Assembly (NCBI GenBank): GCA_028873375.1
Contig: JAGWKU010000004.1
Location: forward strand, 1-33,708
Length of the DNA: 33,708 nucleotides
Source: Verrucomicrobiota bacterium
GTDB taxonomy: Bacteria > Chlamydiota > Chlamydiia > Chlamydiales > SM23-39
Direction of reading: 5' to 3'
Made by a program: the position numbers and the translations under genes. Position 1 is the stretch's first letter, and the number at the start of each line of letters is the position of its first letter. Below the pieces are notes generated by a model that was given only the letters and a program-made list of their open reading frames with translations, ran no database searches and was not told where the DNA came from. Below, in pieces: positions 1 to 8,191 of the stretch.

Positions 1-375
1 AGGGCATCGGCGTCGCGGCCCGTCGGAAGTTCTAAGGTCCTTGGCACTTGGATACTTGGGACTTGATATCAGGACATTGATTTTTCTTGATTCTTGTCCT
101 TGTTTTTCCCCGGCGGCCTAGGAGGCATCAAAAATGCTTCATTTTTGAGGTGCGGCTTTGCCCGTCGGATTAAATTTTCCAGATCGGGCCCAATATGCAT
201 TTTTGATCGCCTGGAAAATGGTATGTTGGTTCGCGTAAGCTAAACCTCTTCTAAGGTTGCCAGAAAACCACTGAGCTGACAAAATACCTGCAAAAACCAC
301 CTCGGAGTCAGACATGACCTCCTAACTTGGGTCTCTGAGTCTCTTGTGGTGCTAAAGGGAATCCTTTCTCTACAC

Positions 376-496
376 CCCAAATCATTGCCAAATCAAAGTT
401 AAACACCCAAAAAGTTGCAAAAATACTATCTTAAAACCCCAAAAAGTTGCAAAATGAGGGAAAACGGGGGTGTTAAATGCCCAAATCCTTGCCGGA
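376..496 (+). repeat. Phased direct repeats (consensus CCCAAAnnnTTGCnAAA) upstream of and overlapping the fic start
   Basis: CCCAAATCATTGCCAAA at 376, CCCAAAAAGTTGCAAAA at 406 and 438, CCCAAATCCTTGCC at 480. Confidence 0.6.
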
Positions 497-1937
497 AGTG
501 TTCGTCTCCAATAGCGCGATCGCCTCTTACGTTTCTAAAAAGCTTAAAACAAGAGAGTTGCGAAAGCTTGGAAGCCGAGTCTACACCACCAATCTAAAGG
601 AAAAGCCCGAGGTGCTGATACGTCGGCATGCCTGGTTTTTGGTCGAAGAGCTATTTCCTGGGGCTGTGATCGCCGATCGAACCGCCCTTGAGCATCGCCC
701 CGCGGCAGACGGAGCCATTTTTATCGTCTCTTCTAAGAAGAGGCCCGTGGTTTTACCTGGGCTGTCCATTCATCCTCGCAAGGGCCGCGCTCATCTGCCG
801 GAGGATAAGCCATTCATGGAGGGCCTTTTTTTATCCTGCCCAGCGAGGGCTTACCTAGAAAACATGCGTAAAAGTCGGCCTGGCAAGGAAAGAGTGGCTA
901 GAACTCTCTCTCGTAAAGAAATCGAAGAGAAGCTCGACGCTCTTTTACGCTCGGCAGGGCCTGAAGCGCTCCTAGCGTTGAGAGACGAAGCTCGCAGGAT
1001 TGCTAAATTGCTTGGCGCTCAAAAAGAATGGAAAGCTTTAGATGCGCTGATCGGAACTCTTTTAGGAACGCGCAAAGCTCCTCTCGCCTCTCCCGTGGGT
1101 CTTGCTCGTCTGAGAGGAGAGCCTTATGATCCGAAACGGTTAGACCTATTTCAGAAGCTTTACGAGACATTGAGCGTCACTCCGACAGTTATCCGCACGA
1201 TTGCCCATGAGGGTATGGCGCTTCCTTTTTTTGAAGCCTATTTTTCCAATTTTATTGAGGGAACCGAGTTTGAAGTGGAAGAAGCAGCCCGCATTATTTT
1301 TGAAGGGAAAATTCCAAAAGGGCGACCTGCCGATGCTCATGACATCATAGGGACTTATCAAATCGTTTCCGATGTGAAGGAAATGAGGCGCGTGCCCAAA
1401 GATGTGGATGAATTGATACTTTTTTTAAAACGGCGTCATGCTCATTTAATGCAGGGGCGTCCCGAAATGGAGCCAGGAGAATTTAAAACCGTGGCAAACA
1501 GAGCGGGCTCGACTCTCTTTGTCGCCCCCGATCTAGTAGAAGGCACCTTGAGGCAGGGATTTAAATGGTTTCAGGGTCTTCAAACACCCTTTCAAAGAGC
1601 CGTCTACATGATGTTTTTAATCGCAGAGGTTCACCCCTTTTCCGACGGCAATGGCAGATGCGCTCGTCTCATGATGAATGCAGAACTCATAGCGGGAGGG
1701 CAAGCGAGGATTATTATTCCGACGATTTTCAGAAATAACTACCTGGTAGCGCTTAAATCGCTGACTCATAATGGAAAGGCGGAGCCATTGATTCGTGTTC
1801 TCGATTTTGCGCAAGAGTATACGTGCCGGATCGACTGGAGCGATTTTAAAAGAGCGAAGAAAATGTTGGTTGAGACGAATGCATTTGAAGATGCGAATCA
1901 GGGTGAATTGAAGAATGTGCGGCTAATCCTTCCGTAA
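477..1937 (+). CDS. Fic-domain protein with N-terminal AbiEi-like/wHTH region
   Basis: Fic core HPFSDGNGR, upstream inhibitory motif SNFIEG (S-x3-E-G), N-terminal region resembles AbiEi antitoxin-type domains. Confidence 0.85.
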   Translation: MPKSLPEVFVSNSAIASYVSKKLKTRELRKLGSRVYTTNLKEKPEVLIRRHAWFLVEELFPGAVIADRTALEHRPAADGAIFIVSSKKRPVVLPGLSIHPRKGRAHLPEDKPFMEGLFLSCPARAYLENMRKSRPGKERVARTLSRKEIEEKLDALLRSAGPEALLALRDEARRIAKLLGAQKEWKALDALIGTLLGTRKAPLASPVGLARLRGEPYDPKRLDLFQKLYETLSVTPTVIRTIAHEGMALPFFEAYFSNFIEGTEFEVEEAARIIFEGKIPKGRPADAHDIIGTYQIVSDVKEMRRVPKDVDELILFLKRRHAHLMQGRPEMEPGEFKTVANRAGSTLFVAPDLVEGTLRQGFKWFQGLQTPFQRAVYMMFLIAEVHPFSDGNGRCARLMMNAELIAGGQARIIIPTIFRNNYLVALKSLTHNGKAEPLIRVLDFAQEYTCRIDWSDFKRAKKMLVETNAFEDANQGELKNVRLILP

Positions 1938-1954
1938 AAAGAGGGAGGGGGGGG

Positions 1955-2346
1955 CGCATAGAACCGGAGCCTTCTATGCAGGGCAAGCGGGGGGAAAGGC
2001 GCTCCGCCCTTTCCCGCAGGCGTGCCGAAGGACACGCCTGGGATGCCCTCACGCCTGATCAGCTTTGCTGATCAGGCTCCGGGCCGGCGGTCCCGCCCAC
2101 AGAGGGGCGGGACTCGAATCCTACCCGGAATGCACGCAGGTGCATTCCTTCTTCCGCTTTTGCGGAGCAAAATCGGAAGAAAAATTCGGAAGAGGTAGGA
2201 TTTCCCTCGCGGCTGCCGTTTACGGCAGCCTCCGGGACGGCGGTCTTCCCCGGTTTTGCAAAAGCAAAACATCGGGGAAGACTCGAATCCTACGCGCAAG
2301 CCACGCAGGTGGCTTGCTCTCTTCCGATTTTTTCGGAAGAAAAATT
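1955..2346 (-). repeat. Tandem hairpin array (about 160-bp period, two clear units plus a degenerate third) directly 3' of tRNA-Ser
   Basis: AAAAATTCGGAAGAGGTAGGATT repeated at about 2179 and 2339; GACTCGAATCCTAC at 2111 and 2280; CTCCGGGnCGGCGGT at 2077 and 2230; perfect or near-perfect hairpins between the linkers. Confidence 0.85.
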
Positions 2347-2433
2347 CGGAAGAGGTAGGATTCGAACCCACGGACCCCGTAAGGGGCCTCCTGTTTTCAA
2401 GACAGGTGCAATCGGCCGCTCTGCCACTCTTCC
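2347..2433 (-). tRNA. tRNA-Ser(UGA)
   Basis: Reverse complement GGAAGAGTGGCAGAGCGGCCGATTGCACCTGTCTTGAAAACAGG...GGTTCGAATCCTACCTCTTCCG; loop CTTGAAA gives anticodon TGA; long variable arm. Confidence 0.93.
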
Positions 2434-2480
2434 ATCAAATAAAGATCTTCTATTCTACCTAAGAAATCCTCTCTAAGCAA

Positions 2481-3506
2481 TTAAAACTGTTCGAGGAATC
2501 GGAGATCGTTCTCCGTAAACATTCGGATGTCAGGTATGTCGAAAAAGTTGATCGCTAAACGCTCAATGCCCATCCCCCAAGCATAACCAGAATAAACTTC
2601 TGGATCGATGTTTCCTTTGCGAAGCACGTTGGGGTGAACCATGCCAGCTCCAAGAATTTCAAGCCAGCCACTGTGCTTACAGATGCGACAGCCAGCGCCT
2701 TTACAGCGGGTGCAACGGACGTCGATTTCAAGACCAGGCTCAACAAAGGGAAAATAGCTGGGACGAAAACGGGTTTCTACTTTTTCTCCGAAGAGCTTGG
2801 AGAGAAACTCTTGGAAAGTAGCTAAGAGATCGGCAAAAGTGACGTTTTGATCAATGTAGACCCCTTCGACCTGGTGAAAAAAGACGTGGGATCGCGCCGA
2901 GATGTTCTCATTGCGGAAACATCGGCCAGGAGCAATGATTCGAATCGGGGGTTGGTGGCTCTCCATGGCATGCACTTGAACGTTGCTCGTGTGAGTGCGA
3001 AGGAGAAAGTTGTGGTTGAGGTAGAAGGTGTCCTGCATGTCGCGAGCAGGATGGTCGGGGGGAAAGTTGAGTCCTTCGAAATTGTAGTAGTCGGTGTCGA
3101 CATCGGGGCCGTATTGAACGGAAAAACCCATGCCGATAAAGAGGTCGATGACCTTCTGGAGCATTTGGGTGACGGGATGGAGGCGGCCAAGGGGCCGTTT
3201 GCGACCAGGAAGAGTGGCGTCGAGCCATTCACGAGCAAATTGCGATTGTAGTTCTTCGGATTTAAGTCGAGCGATGCTGTTTTCGCAATGAGATGCGAGC
3301 TCTTCTTTGAGGTCGTTGATCAGCTTGCCAAGGTGGGGGCGCTCGTCTTGAGTACACCCCTTGAGCTCCAGCATGAGATTGGCGACAGGGCCCTTCTTGC
3401 CGAGGTATTTCACCTTGAGGGATTCGAGGTCTTTCGAGGAAACTGCCGCTTTGAGTTCCTCTAGGAAATCAGAGCGGAGCTTCCCAATGAGATCGGCGAG
3501 AGACAC
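2481..3506 (-). CDS. pheS: Phenylalanine--tRNA ligase alpha subunit
   Basis: GRCFRNENISARSHVFFHQVEG, GMGIERLA class II motifs; follows rplT. Confidence 0.96.
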   Translation of the reverse strand: MSLADLIGKLRSDFLEELKAAVSSKDLESLKVKYLGKKGPVANLMLELKGCTQDERPHLGKLINDLKEELASHCENSIARLKSEELQSQFAREWLDATLPGRKRPLGRLHPVTQMLQKVIDLFIGMGFSVQYGPDVDTDYYNFEGLNFPPDHPARDMQDTFYLNHNFLLRTHTSNVQVHAMESHQPPIRIIAPGRCFRNENISARSHVFFHQVEGVYIDQNVTFADLLATFQEFLSKLFGEKVETRFRPSYFPFVEPGLEIDVRCTRCKGAGCRICKHSGWLEILGAGMVHPNVLRKGNIDPEVYSGYAWGMGIERLAINFFDIPDIRMFTENDLRFLEQF

Positions 3507-3527
3507 TTGAGGCCCCCTGATCGGTGT

Positions 3528-3890
3528 TTAAGACGCAGCGAGTTGTTTCTTCGCAGCACCAGCAAGAGTGGAGAAAGCACTCGGATCGCGAATAGCGAGT
3601 TCTGCGAGAACTTTACGGTCCATCTCACAGCCCATTTTTTTCAGGCCATTCATCAGCTTGCTGTAAGAAATCCCGTTGGTCTTAGCAGCGACGCCAATAC
3701 GAGTAATCCACAGGCTGCGGAAATCGCGCTTGCGGAGTTTTCTGTGCTTGTAGTTGAACGCGAGCGCCGACATCAGAGCGTCTTTGCTGAGCTTCAGGTG
3801 GTTCTTGCGATCGCCATAGAAGCCTTTGCAGCGCTTCAGTAATTTCTTCGTTCGTCTGCGGGAAGTAACCGCGTTTGTGCTTCTAACCAT
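3528..3890 (-). CDS. rplT: 50S ribosomal protein L20
   Basis: MVRSTNAVTSRRRTKKLLKRCKGFYGDRKN..., typical length and context. Confidence 0.96.
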   Translation of the reverse strand: MVRSTNAVTSRRRTKKLLKRCKGFYGDRKNHLKLSKDALMSALAFNYKHRKLRKRDFRSLWITRIGVAAKTNGISYSKLMNGLKKMGCEMDRKVLAELAIRDPSAFSTLAGAAKKQLAAS

Positions 3891-3903
3891 GGTATTTTTC
3901 TCC

Positions 3904-4104
3904 TTATGCGCCTGCGCCGATGAGGTCGCGATACATTTTAACTTGTCCGCTATCTACGTAGCGAGCTTTTGCTAAGCCTCTTTTCCTCTTCGCACTTTTC
4001 TTCGTGAGGATGTGACGACGACCCGGACGGGTTCTCTTCAATTTCCCTTTTGCGGTAACCCGGAATCTGGCTTTCATCGCCTTGCGGGTTTTCATTTTAG
4101 GCAT
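3904..4104 (-). CDS. rpmI: 50S ribosomal protein L35
   Basis: [37 protein letters not shown]...; start trimmed from the ORF track (4140) to the conserved MPKMKT. Confidence 0.94.
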   Translation of the reverse strand: MPKMKTRKAMKARFRVTAKGKLKRTRPGRRHILTKKSAKRKRGLAKARYVDSGQVKMYRDLIGAGA

Positions 4105-4161
4105 GGTGTGGTTCTCCTTTTTTTGGGTAGTTCTTAACAAGTAAATCAGCGGGGGCTCGCC

Positions 4162-4719
4162 TTACTTGTTGCGCACTACCCCTTGTGCAGCTTCATTGCC
4201 TGCAGCTGCTGATTTGGGTCGCTTTCCACTGGGGGCTAACACCGTAGTGATCGTACGACCTAGTAATCTTCCCGGCGCTTCGACCATCGAAACGTCCGCT
4301 AAATTCTCGCAAAACTCTCTTACGACTTTCTGCCCGAGATCGATGTGGAGCATCTCTCGACCGCGGAAGACCATGAGGAGTCTTACTTTGTTGCCCTTGA
4401 TCAAAAAATCTCGCGCGTGCTTCAACTTCGTCTGCAAATCGTGTGTGTCGATATTTGGCTTGATCTTGATCTCTTTGACCTTGATCTGCACTTGCGCTTT
4501 TTTACCCTCTTTTTCCTTCTTGGCCTGGTGATAGCGGAACTTACCGTAATCGATAATTTTGGCCACTGGCGGCTTCGCTGTAGGGGCAATCTCGACGAGA
4601 TCGAGTCCCATCTCCTCCGCTTTGATCAGGGCTTCGCGAAGGGTTAAAATGCCGAGCTGTTCGCCATTTTCTGTAACTACTCGGAGCTTATCAGCTCGAA
4701 TTTCTCTATTGATTCTCAA
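4162..4719 (-). CDS. infC: Translation initiation factor IF-3
   Basis: RINREIRADKLRVV...GLDLVEIAPTAKPPVAKIIDYGKFRYHQAKKEKE; start codon is TTG with an upstream AGGA. Confidence 0.95.
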   Translation of the reverse strand: MRINREIRADKLRVVTENGEQLGILTLREALIKAEEMGLDLVEIAPTAKPPVAKIIDYGKFRYHQAKKEKEGKKAQVQIKVKEIKIKPNIDTHDLQTKLKHARDFLIKGNKVRLLMVFRGREMLHIDLGQKVVREFCENLADVSMVEAPGRLLGRTITTVLAPSGKRPKSAAAGNEAAQGVVRNK

Positions 4720-5780
4720 GTCAACGTCCTATTCTCTTTTTTCAACCAAGGGGGCAAATCCCCAGCTGTCCTTTCTAACAAAAGAGCGAGTATTCTTTCA
4801 ACACCAATGCTCATTCGCCAGAGGTCTCCGCTGCTCGTCAAAGCAATCACTCCATGGCTCCGGCCTAAACCGTCCTCCACTGACCACTCTTTTACATCCT
4901 TCTGCTCTTCGGAACAGAGGAATGCGTGAAAGCCTAGAATCATAAGGGTTTCTTCAATCGTTTGCAAGAGGGAATTGAGATTTTCAGGGAAAACGAGCTG
5001 CTCGAGATAGCTCTGGCAAACTTCTTCCATGAGCCCTGCCTCCCCTTCTGGGTCGGCCACTCGATGGAGCACCCACCACAGGGGCTTCTTCTGCAGGAAA
5101 GTTTCCTGGGCCACGAGGGACAAGTCCGCCGCAGCGACCTCTCTAGCACCCCTCATGAGCTTCTCACGGAGCCAAAAAAGGAGCTCCGCCCGTGTTTCCA
5201 GCCCTTTTTCCAACCAGAGGATTCGGGGGCCTAAAATCCGCCACAAACCGAGCTTGAGACCTTTCGCCAGGTGGTTTTCCTTCACGTAGCGGGCCCGTTT
5301 CTTTAAAAAGGCCTTGAGCTCATCCTTGTTCGTCGCAGCCGCTCCCTCGAGTCGGTACTCTTGATCTCCAAGAGGTTCAATCGCGAGAATTTGAAAGGCT
5401 TTCACTTCCTCTACCTCAGCGCAGAAGGGCCCTTCGGCGAGGTCGATGAATTTTCCAATCTTAATGACTGATACTAAGTCCTTTGGCTCCAAATCTTCCA
5501 GAGCTTCTGCCGCAGCGGGGTGCCCAGACTTTAAAAAGAGTTCGCGGGCACTGCAAGCGACCATTTCCATTTCGCGGAGAGGTCTTTTCTCCCGGACGAT
5601 CTGTCGCATCTGCTCTTCGATCATGTGGGGGGTCTCGGGGACGAGGGAGTGAGGATAGAAAAATTGATAGAAAAAACCGGTCTGGGTATCGCCTCCCCCT
5701 AATAACTCTATGCCGGGGAGCACGTCAGAAAGAGATGCGGCTGCCAAAACAGCTGCTGTACGTCGTAAATGGGTCATCAT
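4716..5780 (-). CDS. Degenerate threonyl-tRNA synthetase-like protein (editing-domain fold plus catalytic core remnants, no anticodon-binding domain)
   Basis: Collinear ThrRS-like blocks: LRRTAAVLAAASLSDVLP, GFFYQF, GKFIDLAEGPF, FQILAIEPL..AAATNKDELKAFLKK, VEDGLGRSHGVIAL, WRMSIGVERILALLLERTAGDLPPWL; sits directly upstream of infC. Confidence 0.75.
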   Translation of the reverse strand: MMTHLRRTAAVLAAASLSDVLPGIELLGGGDTQTGFFYQFFYPHSLVPETPHMIEEQMRQIVREKRPLREMEMVACSARELFLKSGHPAAAEALEDLEPKDLVSVIKIGKFIDLAEGPFCAEVEEVKAFQILAIEPLGDQEYRLEGAAATNKDELKAFLKKRARYVKENHLAKGLKLGLWRILGPRILWLEKGLETRAELLFWLREKLMRGAREVAAADLSLVAQETFLQKKPLWWVLHRVADPEGEAGLMEEVCQSYLEQLVFPENLNSLLQTIEETLMILGFHAFLCSEEQKDVKEWSVEDGLGRSHGVIALTSSGDLWRMSIGVERILALLLERTAGDLPPWLKKENRTLT

Positions 5781-5784
5781 TTAT

Positions 5785-5858
5785 TGGGATGTAGTTGACT
5801 CGAACAACCGACCTCCACGATGTCAACGTGGCGCTCTAACCAACTGAGCTAACACCCC
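5785..5858 (-). tRNA. tRNA-Val(GAC)
   Basis: Reverse complement GGGGTGTTAGCTCAGTTGGTTAGAGCGCCACGTTGACATCGTGGAGGTCGGTTGTTCGAGTCAACTACATCCCA; loop TTGACAT; CCA not encoded. Confidence 0.93.
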
Positions 5859-5935
5859 TAACGAAAGCGTTAACGATACACAATCGGAGCAATTTTGGCA
5901 ATAAATTCCTCTTAATACAAGTAATTTTTTTAAAT

Positions 5936-5964
5936 TTGATATGAACAATTTTTTATGGTATAAT
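5936..5964 (+). promoter_or_regulatory. Sigma70/sigma66-type promoter
   Basis: TTGATA - 17 bp - TATAAT upstream of the 5988 CDS. Confidence 0.7.
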
Positions 5965-5987
5965 TTAGGACTCAATAAGGCCAGCCG

Positions 5988-6704
5988 ATGCTCTCCATTA
6001 AAATAGATAATCACCCTTTTGAGATCCTTCGGACCGAACTTCCTTTCCCTATTCGAGAGGAGGGACAGTGGAAGCATTTTCAGCCAGACGCGGAAATTCC
6101 CTCTTCTCTTCTTCTCACCGTTCAAACCAATAGAAGTTTAAAGAAAAAGGCGCTAGAAGTCGTCACGTGGGAAAAATTTCAAGAGAAAATCGATCAGCTC
6201 GATAAGCTAACGACGAGAGAACAGAAAACTGTGCAGGGATGGATGATCACTGCCTTTGCTGTCCTAGCTCTCGTAGCAGCTCTCCTTGGATTTAGTCTCT
6301 TCTATCCAGGCATCGGCATCGCCCTTTTGATCTTCGCCTCGACCTGCTGGGCGTGGGCCGCCGCCTATGGCGTAGAAGTCAAAGAAGCCGATGGCGTATT
6401 GAAGAGAGAAAAATGGTACCGTGAATTTTTCAAAGCCCCTGTCTATCTCGTCTACAGACGAACCTTTCTTCAAAAAAGGATCGAAGAACTACAGAAATCA
6501 ATCGGGCAAGAGCTCATAAAACAAGCTCTCTTCTTCCAAAACGTTCCTGAAGATGTGCAAATTCATGTAGAGCCCTCATCTCACTCGCACGATGTGTATG
6601 CTTCTGATGACGTCTTTAGACAAATACGCGCCCTCCAAGAAACTCTCGCAAAAGGTCGCGCGCTTGTGCAGAAAATGAACCCCGCCCTAAAGGACGGGGA
6701 ATGA
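5988..6704 (+). CDS. Putative membrane protein with two adjacent TM helices (Inc-like architecture)
   Basis: Hydrophobic pair GWMITAFAVLALVAALLGFSLFYPGIGIALLIFASTCWAWAAAYGV flanked by soluble segments. Confidence 0.7.
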   Translation: MLSIKIDNHPFEILRTELPFPIREEGQWKHFQPDAEIPSSLLLTVQTNRSLKKKALEVVTWEKFQEKIDQLDKLTTREQKTVQGWMITAFAVLALVAALLGFSLFYPGIGIALLIFASTCWAWAAAYGVEVKEADGVLKREKWYREFFKAPVYLVYRRTFLQKRIEELQKSIGQELIKQALFFQNVPEDVQIHVEPSSHSHDVYASDDVFRQIRALQETLAKGRALVQKMNPALKDGE

Positions 6705-6833
6705 TTTGGGAGGAGTTTCGAACTCCTCCCAAATTTGGATGTGAATTACCCGGCCCTAAAGGACCGGGTTTCCGGAGACCTGATGAATAAGCGGGTGTCT
6801 ACAAACTGAGGGTTCGTCGCTTTGTAGACACCC
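6680..6833. repeat. Cluster of four intergenic hairpins
   Basis: CCCCG[CCCTAAAGGA]CGGGG 6680-6699; ATTTGGGAGGAGTT-TCG-AACTCCTCCCAAAT 6704-6734; ACCCGG[CCCTAAAGGA]CCGGGT 6748-6769; GGGTGTCTACAAA...TTTGTAGACACCC 6793-6833. Confidence 0.85.
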
Positions 6834-6858
6834 TCTAAGGCGGGTATTCTTTCCAACC

Positions 6859-7383
6859 ATGCATAAACCCCATCTTCTATTAGCGCATGAGTATTGGCGC
6901 AATCACTTGCGACCGTCTGACTTTGCCATCGACATGACCTGCGGCAATGGACACGACACACTCCTGTTAAGCGATTGTTTACCGTTGGGATTGGTGTATG
7001 CGATCGACATTCAGGAACAGGCAGTAAAAAACACGCGTATGCGACTTGAGGGGCGTTCAAATATCCATCTATTTCACCAGTCGCATGAAACACTCCCCCC
7101 TCTCCCAAAAGCTCCTGCGCTCATTGTCTATAATCTCGGCTACCTGCCGGGGGGCGATAAATCGATCACCACACAAACCGAAACGACGCTTCGAAGTCTA
7201 CAAGCCTCGCTTGCGGCTCTAGCTCCAGACGGCGCTCTCTCGATCACTTGCTATCCAGGGCATGAAGAAGGAGCTCGCGAAGAGACTGCCGTGCGAGCAT
7301 GGGTAAACTCCCTCTCGGAAAAGAAGTTTTTTCACGAATGGCGACCTGGCTCGCCTACTCTGTTTTGGATAGTAGCGCATTGA
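6859..7383 (+). CDS. YtqB/MnmM-like class I SAM-dependent methyltransferase
   Basis: AIDMTCGNGHDTLLLSDCL, VYAIDIQEQAVKNTRMRL, VYNLGYLPGGDKSI. Confidence 0.82.
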   Translation: MHKPHLLLAHEYWRNHLRPSDFAIDMTCGNGHDTLLLSDCLPLGLVYAIDIQEQAVKNTRMRLEGRSNIHLFHQSHETLPPLPKAPALIVYNLGYLPGGDKSITTQTETTLRSLQASLAALAPDGALSITCYPGHEEGAREETAVRAWVNSLSEKKFFHEWRPGSPTLFWIVAH

Positions 7384-8191
7384 ACGTGGCTTCACTGACC
7401 CACGAGCAACCGAGCGAGATGTGAATTCTCCCCTCTCCGTGGTAATCGGAGCCGCCGGTTGCAATCCACCCTTTTTCTTTAGCAATGGCAAGCCATGGCT
7501 TTTCTTGTTCACGATGAAAATTTCCGTAGTGGCACTCAATTCCCTGAAAAGGAAGGGAGAGAAGATGCTTGAGGAGAGCTCCTCGCTGTATGAAATGGGG
7601 ATGAGCAAGTACTGCTTTGCCACCAGCTCGATGGATCTCGTCAACAACTTCGCTTGGGGTGTATTTAATGCCTGGGGCGTAACAGAGAGCCCCTTCTTGC
7701 AGGTATTTTTCGAATGCCTCTTGATGAGTCCGAACGTAACCCTTACGCACCATCATTTCGGCGATGTGAGGGCGGCCGATGGTTCGATTGGAAAAGGCTT
7801 TGCGGGCTACCTCTTCGAGTTCTTTTTCGTCGATGACCAATCCCCGCTTCTTCAACTTTTCGAGGATGTTTCGATTCCGTTCGGTTCTTCGGAGGATCAT
7901 GGTGCGCAAAAATTCTCGTAGCGAAGCATCTTCGATGTCGATTCCATAGCCGAGAATGTGAACCGAGGTGTCATTGAACTCAGAGGAGAGTTCGACACCT
8001 GGGAGAAGGCGAATTCCAAGTTCTGAGGCGAGCGAAAAAAGGGCCGGCGAGTAGGCGTCAATGGTGTCGTGATCAGTGATCGAAAGGCCTTGCAGCCCTG
8101 CAGCTTTGGCTTTGCGCAAAAGCGCTTCGGGGGCATCAGAGCCATCGGAACAGTAAGTGTGGGTATGGAGGTCAGCTCGAAACTCGTTCAT
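7355..8191 (-). CDS. PHP-domain phosphoesterase (YciV/Rnm-like)
   Basis: FRADLHTHTYCSDGSDAPEALL, SITDHDTIDAY, GVELSSEF, AVLAHPHF, GSDYHGE. Confidence 0.88.
   Translation of the reverse strand: MNEFRADLHTHTYCSDGSDAPEALLRKAKAAGLQGLSITDHDTIDAYSPALFSLASELGIRLLPGVELSSEFNDTSVHILGYGIDIEDASLREFLRTMILRRTERNRNILEKLKKRGLVIDEKELEEVARKAFSNRTIGRPHIAEMMVRKGYVRTHQEAFEKYLQEGALCYAPGIKYTPSEVVDEIHRAGGKAVLAHPHFIQRGALLKHLLSLPFQGIECHYGNFHREQEKPWLAIAKEKGWIATGGSDYHGEGRIHISLGCSWVSEATFNALLSKTE

Noticed and set aside
1955-2362. CRISPR array
   Set aside because: Only two units of about 160 bp with internal hairpins; no short direct repeats with unique spacers and no cas genes.
2065-2371. 97-aa (+) and 99-aa (-) ORFs over the tRNA-Ser region
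   Set aside because: They overlap tRNA-Ser and the hairpin array; peptides reflect palindromic repeats, not protein-like composition.
6746-7108. 120-aa minus ORF spanning hairpins and mnmM-like start
   Set aside because: Antisense shadow over hairpins and a well-supported + strand methyltransferase gene.
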